DNA of 20,742 nucleotides from an uncultured bacterium (GTDB lineage Bacteria > Gemmatimonadota > Gemmatimonadetes > Longimicrobiales > RSA9): positions 1-20,742 of the forward strand of contig CALBZE010000102.1 of assembly GCA_937889645.1 (NCBI GenBank), written 5' to 3'. The notes beneath the pieces were generated by a model. That model was not told the DNA's origin, did no database searches, and saw nothing but the letters and a program-made list of their open reading frames with translations. The position numbers and the translations under genes are program-made. Shown here one piece after another: positions 1-6,656 of the stretch. Position 1 is the first letter of the stretch. Each line of letters starts with the position of its first letter.

Positions 1-64
1 CACAGCGGCATGAGCCGCAAACGTCACACTGTCCACTGAACCGGGACAACTTCACAATAGCCTC

Positions 65-115
65 GCTTACGCCCCACCCCTGCTTACACCCTAGCCCCGC
101 CTACACCCCACCCCC
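65..115. repeat. Tandem repeat, three copies of a 17-bp unit
   Basis: Three head-to-tail 17-bp units lie at 65-81, 82-98 and 99-115. Each follows the pattern GCYTACRCCCYASCCCY, with a few substitutions between copies. The plus strand is strongly C-rich here and no gene is convincing in this stretch. I see no coding or RNA function. It is one of several short repeat structures downstream of the recombinase gene. Confidence 0.75.
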
Positions 116-211
116 GCCCCCCCTGGGCACACCTTGGACCCGTCAGTCCCAACGGTCGATCGCGAGACCGGAGCCGGGGCGCGGTCGAGTGGGGCCGAGT
201 TGGTGTGTTTG

Positions 212-265
212 GCAGTGGGCCGCAAAGCTGCAACCGCGATTGGTAGCGGCCTTATGTTGCACTGC
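212..265. other. Imperfect inverted repeat (long hairpin)
   Basis: GCAGTG followed directly by GGCCGC (212-223) pairs with GCGGCC (246-251) and, after an 8-nt bulge (252-259), with CACTGC (260-265). This gives a 6+6 bp stem around a 22-nt loop. It lies about 285 bp downstream of the recombinase stop codon. It could be a terminator-like or recombination-related structure. No flanking cores clearly match integron attC sites, and there is no U-tract, so its role is unknown. Confidence 0.45.
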
Positions 266-345
266 GGTGGCACTCCGGGGAGACGGTCCAGCGGGAAACG
301 CCGACCTTCCGATCGGGGCACGCCAGTTCCGCGCGTCACGGCGGG

Positions 346-428
346 GCGCCAGGCCAGTACCCGCTGCACCCAGGTGCCAGGCCAGTACCCGCTGCACCCA
401 GGCGCCTGGCCCGTACCCGCTGCACCCG
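346..428. repeat. Tandem repeat, three copies of a 28-bp unit
   Basis: The 25-bp core running from GCCAGGCCAGTAC to GCTGCACCCA is repeated with an exact 28-bp period, starting at 348, 376 and 404. The first two copies are identical over the core and the third has a few changes. The junction of copies 2 and 3 forms a perfect 12-bp palindrome, CCAGGCGCCTGG (398-409). The array ends against the 55-bp dispersed repeat that begins at 423. The frames across it read as low-complexity peptides, so it is probably non-coding. Confidence 0.85.
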
Positions 429-477
429 ATCACGACTCGAAGTTAGATGCGCCCGGCGTCCGGGACAATGATTTTGT
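423..477 (+). repeat. Dispersed direct repeat, copy A (55 bp)
   Basis: This is one of two related 55-bp sequences in the window; the other is at 3197-3251. The first 23 bp match in 20 positions, including an identical CTCGAAGTTA. ATGCG, ACAATGA and TTGT then follow in the same order in both. In this copy a small GC hairpin (CCCGG-CGT-CCGGG, 452-464) sits next to an AT-rich GACAA/TTGTC inverted repeat. The two copies bracket the recombinase gene and two truncated genes. Interpreting them as attachment or recombination sites is inference. Confidence 0.6.
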
Positions 478-550
478 CTCCAGAGAAACCACGCGATCGC
501 AGTCTGCAACGGCCGTACTTCGACCTCCCGGTGCCCGCACCGGCGCTTGG

Positions 551-1732
551 TCACAGCATGTCCAGCGGGCTGCGCACGTGCTCGAGGGCACGGCGGCTGA
601 CGTGGGTGTAGATCTGGGTGGTGCGGGCGCTGGCGTGGCCGAGCAGCTCCTGGATGTAGCGGAGGTCGATTCCGGCTTCGAGGAGGTGGGTCGCGAAGCT
701 GTGGCGGAGGGTGTGGACGGTGATCTGCTTGTCGATCCCGGCGGCGACCCTCGCCCGGGCAACGATCTTCTGGACGGACCGGGTCGACAGGGGACGATCG
801 GGCCTGGGCCCCGGGAAGAGCCAGGGGCCGACGTCTTCGCGCTGGAGGTACTCGCGAACCGCCGCGAGCGCGCGGTCGGAGAGGACCGTGTAGCGGTCTT
901 TGCGACCCTTGCCGCCGCGCACGAAGAGGAGCCGTCGCTCGGGGTCGAGGTCGCCCGGGCGTAGCCGCACGGCCTCGCCCACGCGCAGCCCGGCGGAGTA
1001 GATCAGCATCAGGAGCGCGCGGTGCTTGGGATTGGCGACGGCGTCGAACAACCGCCGCACCTCGGCCTGACCGAGAACGGTGGGAAGGCGACGTTCCGGC
1101 CGCGGGCGGCGGATCGATTCGCCGACCGCGGGCGCGTGCAGCACGTGAGCGCACAGGAATCGCAACGCGCTCACGGCCTGGTCGTGGTACGCCCGCGAGA
1201 TTCGCTTCGTCTCGAGCTGCCGGAGCAGGTACTCGCGAATCAGGTGCCGGTCGGCGAACTCGCGGGGCGGTCGAGCGGCCGGCGCCGCCGACCTCTGGTC
1301 GATCGCCTCGCCCGCGAACCGCACGTAGCGGCGGATGTGGTGCAGGTACGCCTTCCGCGTACGCGCGCTGTAGCCACGTAGCCGGAGCTCGGCGGCCGCG
1401 GCCTCGACGACGGGGTGCGATCGGCCGCCGTCGCCGGGAGCGGCAACGCGGGCGACGGTGGTCGGCCCGGAGCGCTCGGGTGGGGACGCGGGACGTTGGG
1501 GCGAGGGTGCGTCGCTTACGAACTGAACCGTGGCCAGCTCCTCGAGGGCGTGCAGCTCCCGGTGGGCATCGGGCGAGTCGGGTACGCGCCAGTGTCGGGC
1601 GCCCGGGTCCCAACGACTGCCGGGGATCTCGCGGAGCCGACGCACGATCTCGGGATCGAACGGCACCACGACGACGCCGAACGCGCTCGGCCCCGCCCGG
1701 CGGACTCGGACGACGACCACGGTTCCCTCCAC
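551..1732 (-). CDS. Tyrosine recombinase (XerC/D-type integrase) with HARP-like N-terminal module
   Basis: This 393-aa site-specific recombinase should cut and rejoin DNA through a 3'-phosphotyrosine. The catalytic set is complete: R250 in SAGLRVGE, a lysine in GGKGRKDR (272-280), H340 and R343 in VHTLRHSFATH, H366 in LLGH and the nucleophile Y375 in IYTH. A SAM-like core-binding domain covers about 105-200. The first 75 residues are unusual: FDPEIVRRLREIPGSRWD followed by a HWRVP motif resembles the HARP motif of SMARCAL1-type proteins. The start is GTG, with GAGAG just upstream. It lacks the extra segment expected in IntI, so I do not call it an integron integrase. It ends 74 bp from repeat copy A and begins 70 bp after a truncated gene, which suggests a mobile segment. 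Catalytic assignment is firm; the N-terminal module is less so. Confidence 0.93.
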   Translation of the reverse strand: MEGTVVVVRVRRAGPSAFGVVVVPFDPEIVRRLREIPGSRWDPGARHWRVPDSPDAHRELHALEELATVQFVSDAPSPQRPASPPERSGPTTVARVAAPGDGGRSHPVVEAAAAELRLRGYSARTRKAYLHHIRRYVRFAGEAIDQRSAAPAARPPREFADRHLIREYLLRQLETKRISRAYHDQAVSALRFLCAHVLHAPAVGESIRRPRPERRLPTVLGQAEVRRLFDAVANPKHRALLMLIYSAGLRVGEAVRLRPGDLDPERRLLFVRGGKGRKDRYTVLSDRALAAVREYLQREDVGPWLFPGPRPDRPLSTRSVQKIVARARVAAGIDKQITVHTLRHSFATHLLEAGIDLRYIQELLGHASARTTQIYTHVSRRALEHVRSPLDML

Positions 1733-1802
1733 GTCTCTCGGTCCGCGCGATGGATCGAGGCACGCCCCGGGCAGGGCAATGGCGAGGTGGGTCGGTACGC
1801 GT

Positions 1803-2090
1803 TCAGCGGGCTGCGATCGTCCCGAAAACGGTGGGGTCCGAAGCGTCGCCGTCCGCGGAGCCGATCCGGAGCGTTTCTTCCAGCCTCCAGGCGGTCTCCG
1901 GCGTCCACGCCGGCGTGGCGGGGTTCGTTACCAGTACCCGATCGGCATTGGCGTCGCGTGACGATTTCGACCCGCCGGCACGGCCGATGTCGCATGCGGC
2001 GCCGAACGCCAGAATGCATACGAGAACGCGGGCCCGCCGACGGATAGACACCCTCCGCCGGATTCTCGTGCCCGTGCCGGCGCAGGACAT
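1803..2090 (-). pseudogene. 5' fragment of a 6-bladed beta-propeller lipoprotein gene
   Basis: The 95-aa reading frame starts with an Arg-rich segment, a hydrophobic stretch and a cysteine (LAFGAAC, C33), as in an exported lipoprotein. Residues 51-95 (from RVLVTNPATPAW, through RIGSADGD, to a final FGTIAAR) resemble the N-terminal lead-in of the 6-bladed-propeller lipoproteins common in Gemmatimonadota and Bacteroidota. Those proteins usually run several hundred residues. This frame stops just where the first blade should begin, and 70 bp later the recombinase gene starts. The ATG at 2090 lies 14 bp after the Yip1-like gene; a GTG at 2051 is an alternative start. I read it as truncated by recombination. 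A short secreted peptide is possible but less likely. Confidence 0.55.
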
Positions 2091-2104
2091 TCGTCCGGTA
2101 TCGA

Positions 2105-2803
2105 TCAACCGAGCAGGGCGTAGAGTACTCCGACCACGCCAAAGACAAACGCGTAAACGAACATGGGCAGCACCAGGAACCACAGCCGCGCCCTACCCGC
2201 TCGCACGTCGAATCGCGCCCTCACCCCTCGGTAGCTCGTCACGCACGACCAGAACGGGAAGATGAGGAGAATCGCGCTCGCCACCTCGTCGGAGTTCCAG
2301 ACGGCCAAGTAGTTGTCATAGAGCAGCGTCTGGGCGACGAGGAGCAAGAGGGCCGGAACCACGGACACGAGAAGGCTGTAGCTGTAGACGAGCCGGGCGA
2401 GCTTCTTGTCCGGCCGCTCGTCGCCCGACCACTTGATCCGGACCCGGTACCACCACCCACCGACATACCAGATGAACCCCGCTGCCAGGGCACCCACGGC
2501 CAGGGCGAAGAGCCAGAAGTTGAGCCAGGATTCGGTCACGACTGGCCCCCAGATTTCCCAGCCGGGACCAGGCCGGCCGAGGTCGGCCCGCATCAACTCT
2601 TTGTCGATTCGACCGGTCGCCTGAGAGATCCCGGCCAGTAGGATCGCCGGGATGAAATGCTTGGGTGCGCCCAGGTCCAGACCGATCGTGAAGAAGCGTG
2701 TCGGCTTCATCCACAACAGCCGCATGTTCCGCGGCGCGAATGGCGAACCGGCCGGCGCCGCGGCGCGCACTTCCCGATCCGCAACCGTCGTCAGCGTATC
2801 CAT
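2105..2803 (-). CDS. Yip1-family-like integral membrane protein
   Basis: A 232-aa membrane protein of unknown function. After a soluble N-terminal part (about 1-35) comes a motif typical of Yip1-like proteins (RLLWMKPTRFF). About five hydrophobic segments follow, including ones near WLNFWLFALAVGALAAGF, SLLVSVVPALLLLVAQ, AILLIFPFWSC and the C-terminal VLPMFVYAFVFGVVGVLY. I chose the ATG at 2803 because GAAAGAGAG precedes it at a suitable distance; an in-frame start further upstream would add 27 mostly basic residues. It is intact, although the genes on both sides are broken, and it probably shared an operon with them. Family assignment rests on layout and motif style. Confidence 0.7.
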   Translation of the reverse strand: MDTLTTVADREVRAAAPAGSPFAPRNMRLLWMKPTRFFTIGLDLGAPKHFIPAILLAGISQATGRIDKELMRADLGRPGPGWEIWGPVVTESWLNFWLFALAVGALAAGFIWYVGGWWYRVRIKWSGDERPDKKLARLVYSYSLLVSVVPALLLLVAQTLLYDNYLAVWNSDEVASAILLIFPFWSCVTSYRGVRARFDVRAGRARLWFLVLPMFVYAFVFGVVGVLYALLG

Positions 2804-2874
2804 TGCGCTCGCTCTCTTTCTCAGGCGTCGTCGTTCACGCTTTCGGACGTCGACGTCGGCGTGCCAACGGCTCC

Positions 2875-3045
2875 TCAGCGCCACGCCGGATGCATGTCGA
2901 GTGCGGCATCATTGGTCAACCTCCGGACGTTGGTGCCGTCGGCGTCCATGATGAACAGGTCCTGCTTGCCGTCCACCAAATCGATGAACGCGATATGCAG
3001 CCCGTCCGGCGACCATGCGGGAGTCGCCGGGTGCAGACGGCCGGT
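2875..3045 (-). pseudogene. 3' fragment of a TolB/PD40-type beta-propeller gene
   Basis: About 56 residues ending at the TGA at 2875 carry a clear PD40 (WD40-like, TolB-type) repeat: PAWSPDG, then IAFID, DLFIMDADGTNVRRLT and a terminal HPAWR. Such proteins normally have several repeats and a signal peptide. Upstream of about 3045 the frame stays open to around 3207 but loses all resemblance to the family, and no start is supported. I interpret this as the surviving C-terminal end of a larger propeller protein whose 5' part was removed. It lies 71 bp upstream of the Yip1-like gene, so it was probably the preceding gene of the same operon. Confidence 0.6.
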
Positions 3046-3196
3046 TGGGTCGCGCGAAACGGGGAGAGCTAACGGCGGCGTCCGTCGTTCTCGGATACTG
3101 CCCAAGGGCGACGGTACTGGGAAAGCGGACCACCCGGCCACCGCCGGAGGAACTGCCGTGCGTCCGGTTGAGCGGACGCGCCGCAACCGCCGGGCG

Positions 3197-3251
3197 CGCC
3201 CGTTCACGTCTCGAAGTTAATGCGTCCTCGAGCGTCGCACAATGAGATTGT
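3197..3251 (+). repeat. Dispersed direct repeat, copy B (55 bp)
   Basis: Direct-orientation partner of the repeat at 423-477, with the same 55-bp length. The shared blocks are CTCGAAGTTA (3210-3219), ATGCG, ACAATGA (3239-3245) and TTGT. Relative to copy A there is a one-base deletion in GTTAGATG (here GTTAATG) and a different GC spacer. Here the AT-rich part is a perfect inverted repeat, ACAAT-GAG-ATTGT. It marks the far side of the segment carrying the recombinase and the truncated genes. Confidence 0.6.
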
Positions 3252-3257
3252 ATACAA
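3248..3257. other. Perfect AT-rich palindrome TTGTATACAA
   Basis: A 10-bp perfect palindrome in otherwise very GC-rich DNA, overlapping the right edge of repeat copy B. Its form resembles operators of GntR- or TetR-type repressors or a recombinase core. No gene starts next to it: the nearest coding end is the 3' end of the molybdopterin subunit gene at 3421. A recombination-related role therefore seems at least as likely as transcriptional control. Confidence 0.35.
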
Positions 3258-3342
3258 CCCCGGACCGATGTCGGTCGGGTGACCGTGGATCGGCCCGCGC
3301 GCCGGACTGCCGAACCGCGCCGCCGGGGCGTCCGCCGGCTTC

Positions 3343-3433
3343 GGCCGGTCCGACATGCCGGCGCCGTTTACGCTGCCGTCGTGCCCGTCGTCTCGGGCCG
3401 GTCGGGCATGCTGGGGCCGTTTACGCGGCCGAG
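3343..3433. repeat. Two copies of a 38-bp sequence, period 53 bp, at the 3' end of the molybdopterin gene
   Basis: The segment beginning GGCCGGTC and ending GCCGTTTACGC with a GCCG-like tail occurs at 3343-3380 and again at 3396-3433, differing at a few positions. The second copy includes the TAA stop codon (3421-3423) and last codons of the molybdopterin subunit gene. It therefore looks like a small tandem duplication of the gene's end and its downstream flank. Confidence 0.7.
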
Positions 3434-5868
3434 ACGCCGGCCGTCTCCGCCACCTGCCCGCGCGCCCGCTCCCACCGCTCGCGCGCGGCGGGGTCCTGGA
3501 GCGCCTGCCACACGCGGGGCGGCGAGAAGGGGAGGCGGTCGATGCGGACGCCGACGGCGTCGTAGATGGCGTTCGCGATCGCCGGGATCGACGGATGCAG
3601 CGGGCCCTCGCCCGCCTCCTTCGCGCCGTATGGGCCCTCGGGGTCGACGCTCTCGACGATCAGGGACACGAGCTCGGGGGTGTCGAGCGACGTCGGGATG
3701 CGGTAGTCGAGCAGCGACGGGGCGTTGTGCAGACCGGCGCGCCCGTGGTCCGCATCCTTGAAGATGTGCTCCTCCATGAGCGCCTCGGCGAAGCCCATAT
3801 AGGCGGAGCCCTCGATCTGGCCCTCGACGAGGGTGCGGTTCAGCGCCCGGCCACAGTCGTGCGCGACCCAGATCGCCTTCACATCCACCACGCCGGTCTC
3901 GACGTCGACCTCTACCTCGGCGACGTGGGCGGTGAAGCTGTAGGCGGGCGAGGCGCCGATCGTGCCGCCGCGGTAACTGCCGTGAACGTCCTTGGGCGTG
4001 TTGTACCAGCCGGTCGCGCCGAGCGTCCCGAACTTCGCTTCGGCGATGTTGAACGCCTCGGAGATCGGGATGCGCCGCTCCGGGTCGGCGACGTCTAACG
4101 CCCAGCCGGCGGCCAGGTGAACGCGCGTTACCGGGACTTCGAAGACCTCGGCGACGGCCTCGACGACCTTCTCGCGGAGCCGGCGCGCCGCCTGTAAACA
4201 TGCGTTCCCCACCATGAACGTCTCGCGCGACGAGTAGGCGCCGAGGTCGACGGGGACGAGGTCCGTGTCGGCGGAGACGACGCGGACGTAGCCGAGCGGG
4301 ACGCCGAGCTCCTCGGCCGCGATCTGCGCGACGACGCTGTCCGAGCCCTGCCCGATCTCCGACGCGCCGCTGAAGACGGTGACGCGGCCGCTCCGTTCGA
4401 TCTGGATCTGGATCCCGGACTGGGGCATGTCGTTCGGGTAGATCGGGTAGTTGGTCCCGGAGATGTAGCACGACCCGGCAATCCCGACGCCTCGGCCGTA
4501 CGGCATGCGGCGGAATTTGTCTTTCCAACCGCTGGCCCGCTCCACCGCTTCCAGGCACTCGAGGAAGCCGTTGGACTGGACGCGCAGCTCGTTGATCGTG
4601 CGGGTGTTCGAGCCGAGGAAGTTGCGGCGCCTGAGCTCGATCGGGTCCATCCCGACGGCCTCGGCGAGCTTGTCGAGCTGGACCTCGAACGCGAACCGCG
4701 GCTGCACCGAGCCGTGTCCGCGCTTCGGCCCGCACGCCGGTTTATTGGTGTAAACACGCGTCGCGTTGAAGCGATAACTGCCGAAGACGTACGGCGCGGG
4801 GAGAAGCTGGCCGGCGTAGTAGGTCGTGACCAGGCCGAAGGAGGCGTACGCGCCGCCGTCGATCAGGATGTCGTGGTCGACGGCCTTGATCCGCCCGTCG
4901 CGGGTGGCGCCGAGCTTGGCGCGGAACCCCATGGGATGCCGGCCGCGGTGGGCGTAGAAGACCTCCTCGCGGGTGTAGAGGATCTTGACCGGCCGGCCGG
5001 TCCGCATCGAGAGGAGCGCGACGCAGAACTCCAGGTCGAAGGGTTCCGACTTCCCGCCGAACCCGCCGCCGACGGTCGGCTGGACGACGCGCACACGGGC
5101 GACGTCGAGGTCGAGGACGCGGGCCAGCTCACGGTGGAGGTAGTGCGGCACCTGCGTCGACGACCACACGGTCAGCTTCCCGGAGGGGTCGTAGTACCCG
5201 ATCGCACAGTGCGGCTCGATCGGCGCGTGTGTCGTCCCCTCGAAGAAGTACTCGCCCTCTACGACGACGTCGCTCTCCTCCAGCTCCCGGTCCACCTCGC
5301 CGAACTCCAGGCGCACGATCTTGGTGATGTTGCCGTTGTGTCCCGGCTTTTTCGGCTCGTGGATCGGCGGCGTGCCCTCGGGCGGAGTCAACGCCTGTTC
5401 CGGGTCGAGGATCGCGGGGAGGACGTCGTACTCGACGTCGATCAGCTCGAGGGCGCGGATCGCGGTGTCCTCGTCCACCGCCGCGACGGCTGCGACGGCA
5501 TCCCCGATGTAGCGGACGCGGTCGACGGCGAGCGGTTCCTCGTCGCGGGTCCAGGGGATGATGCCGTACTTCGTGGGCATGTCGCGCCCGGTGACGACCG
5601 CGTGAACACCTGGTAACGCCAGGGCCCGGGAGGCGTCGATCGAGACGATGCGTGCGTGCGGGTGCGGCGAGCGCAGGATCTTGCCGTGGAGCATCCCGGG
5701 GAGCGCGATGTCGTCGGTGTAGACGGCGCGCCCGGTGGCCTTGGCGATCGCGTCGACGCGGCGGTTGCGTCCGCCGATGACGGCGAAGTCGCGGTCGGCG
5801 AGCTCGCGGAGGTCGTCGGTGCTCGCGGCGTCGCGGGCCTGTCGCTCACGCAGGTCTTCGGGTCGCAT
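3421..5868 (-). CDS. Xanthine dehydrogenase family molybdopterin subunit (4-hydroxybenzoyl-CoA reductase alpha-like)
   Basis: This 815-aa large catalytic subunit of a molybdenum hydroxylase carries the Mo-pterin cofactor. An aldehyde oxidase/xanthine dehydrogenase a/b hammerhead domain spans about 40-150 and the Mo-binding domain the rest. Visible motifs are GGGFGGK (267-273), a cofactor loop reading ACGPKRGHGS (378-387), GAYSSRETFMVGNA, and GAKEAGEGP near the end with E754 as the expected catalytic glutamate. GAKEAGEG, EEVFYAHRGRHP and GAYSSR recall the HcrA branch. The AYRCSFR loop of true CO dehydrogenase is absent. Residues 1-30 precede the usual family start. The ATG at 5868 has AGGGAG about 9 bp upstream and lies 21 bp after the iron-sulfur subunit gene, so the two form an operon. 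The substrate is not established; aromatic CoA ester or heteroaromatic is inference. Confidence 0.93.
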   Translation of the reverse strand: MRPEDLRERQARDAASTDDLRELADRDFAVIGGRNRRVDAIAKATGRAVYTDDIALPGMLHGKILRSPHPHARIVSIDASRALALPGVHAVVTGRDMPTKYGIIPWTRDEEPLAVDRVRYIGDAVAAVAAVDEDTAIRALELIDVEYDVLPAILDPEQALTPPEGTPPIHEPKKPGHNGNITKIVRLEFGEVDRELEESDVVVEGEYFFEGTTHAPIEPHCAIGYYDPSGKLTVWSSTQVPHYLHRELARVLDLDVARVRVVQPTVGGGFGGKSEPFDLEFCVALLSMRTGRPVKILYTREEVFYAHRGRHPMGFRAKLGATRDGRIKAVDHDILIDGGAYASFGLVTTYYAGQLLPAPYVFGSYRFNATRVYTNKPACGPKRGHGSVQPRFAFEVQLDKLAEAVGMDPIELRRRNFLGSNTRTINELRVQSNGFLECLEAVERASGWKDKFRRMPYGRGVGIAGSCYISGTNYPIYPNDMPQSGIQIQIERSGRVTVFSGASEIGQGSDSVVAQIAAEELGVPLGYVRVVSADTDLVPVDLGAYSSRETFMVGNACLQAARRLREKVVEAVAEVFEVPVTRVHLAAGWALDVADPERRIPISEAFNIAEAKFGTLGATGWYNTPKDVHGSYRGGTIGASPAYSFTAHVAEVEVDVETGVVDVKAIWVAHDCGRALNRTLVEGQIEGSAYMGFAEALMEEHIFKDADHGRAGLHNAPSLLDYRIPTSLDTPELVSLIVESVDPEGPYGAKEAGEGPLHPSIPAIANAIYDAVGVRIDRLPFSPPRVWQALQDPAARERWERARGQVAETAGVSAA

Positions 5869-5889
5869 CGGCTCGTGCTCCCTGGGCGG

Positions 5890-6462
5890 TCAACGGTTGT
5901 TAATCGGGGCTGCTGGCGCGTTCCCGTTCGCCGCCGTCGCCGGGACGGGCGCGTCCGTCGCCGTCGCCGCGATAGGGCCGGCGGCCTCGGTCCGGGCGCG
6001 CAACATCTCGGCCGCGCGTTCGACGGCCTCGTAGATCTTGGTGTAGCCGGTGCAGCGGCAGAGGTTGCCGGCGAGGGCGTCGCGGATCTGCTGCCGGTCG
6101 GGCGCCGGGTTGCGGAGGAGGAGCCCGTAGGCGGACATGAGGACGCCGGGCGTGCAGAAGCCGCACTGTGCGGCGCCGCAATCGGCGAAGGCGGCCTGGA
6201 GCGGGTGCGGCTCGCCGGCGCCGGCGAGTCCTTCGACGGTGGTGATCTCGCGGCCGACCGCCTCGAGGACGGGCGTGAGGCAGGCGAGGACCGGCTCGCC
6301 GTCGAGGAGGACGGTGCACGCGCCGCAGTCGCCCTTGTCGCAGCCCTGCTTGGAGCCGGTCAGGCCGAGGGCGTAGCGGAGCGTCTCCAGGAGCGTGTAG
6401 TGCATCGGGACGCCGGTTTCGTACCGGTCGCCGTTGACGTGGAGCTGGACGATCGCGTGCAT
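5890..6462 (-). CDS. (2Fe-2S)-binding subunit of molybdenum hydroxylase
   Basis: A 190-aa small subunit that passes electrons from the Mo site. The N-terminal ferredoxin-like domain holds C41, C46, C49 and C61 (GCDKGDCGACTVLLDGEPVLAC pattern). The C-terminal helical domain holds the second cluster's C100, C103 (QCGFCTPG) and C135, C137 (LCRCTGY). All eight ligands are present. Family members such as CoxS, HcrC and QorA small subunits are about 150-165 aa. This one has an Ala/Pro-rich tail (about 155-190) that looks unstructured. It is the first gene of the two-gene operon. The 194-bp spacer to the divergent metallophosphatase gene must contain the promoter; I could not pick out convincing -35/-10 boxes. 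No FAD (CoxM/HcrB) subunit is encoded nearby. Confidence 0.95.
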   Translation of the reverse strand: MHAIVQLHVNGDRYETGVPMHYTLLETLRYALGLTGSKQGCDKGDCGACTVLLDGEPVLACLTPVLEAVGREITTVEGLAGAGEPHPLQAAFADCGAAQCGFCTPGVLMSAYGLLLRNPAPDRQQIRDALAGNLCRCTGYTKIYEAVERAAEMLRARTEAAGPIAATATDAPVPATAANGNAPAAPINNR

Positions 6463-6656
6463 GGCCGCAGCAGGTGTGGGGGACGGATGCGACAGGCGAT
6501 CGGTCGCGCCCGGGCCGGAAAGAGTACGGCTGGCGCGGGCCGCGGGTCAAGGCGTACGGCGGCACCGCGCGTGCCAAGGCTGGCGATGGATCGCCGCGCT
6601 GCGGCCGAGGATCGTGCCGCGCGGCTACGGTTCGTACGAGCACGCGAAGGGAGGGG

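Larger units (their letters stand above)
3046..3420. other. Gene-free spacer with repeats and a palindrome
   Basis: About 375 bp without a supported gene. It contains a perfect 7-bp hairpin (GCGTCCG 3160-3166 with CGGACGC 3173-3179), the second 55-bp dispersed repeat (3197-3251), an AT-rich palindrome (3248-3257) and most of a 53-bp-period duplication that runs into the end of the next gene (3343-3433). Open frames across it are Arg/Pro-rich and look like GC-rich shadows. Confidence 0.6.

Noticed and set aside
346..428. CRISPR array
   Set aside because: The units are directly adjacent with no variable spacers, and there are no cas genes.
134..964. 276-aa plus-strand frame across the left repeats
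   Set aside because: It runs through the 28-bp tandem array and antisense to the recombinase. Its composition is that of a GC-rich shadow frame.
551..1732. Integron integrase (IntI) with attC cassettes
   Set aside because: The recombinase lacks the extra helix segment expected between catalytic boxes of IntI. GTTAGAT at 443-449 fits the attC core consensus, but no matching RYYYAAC partner or proper attC hairpin lies upstream of it, and copy B has GTTAATG.
336..1763. 475-aa frame antisense-shifted over the recombinase gene
   Set aside because: Extremely Arg/Pro/Ala-rich, no motif, and it overlaps a gene with complete catalytic residues on the same strand in another frame.
3421..5868. Form I carbon monoxide dehydrogenase large subunit
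   Set aside because: The diagnostic AYRCSFR loop is not present; the equivalent region reads ACGPKRGHGS, as in hydroxybenzoyl-CoA reductase or xanthine dehydrogenase types.
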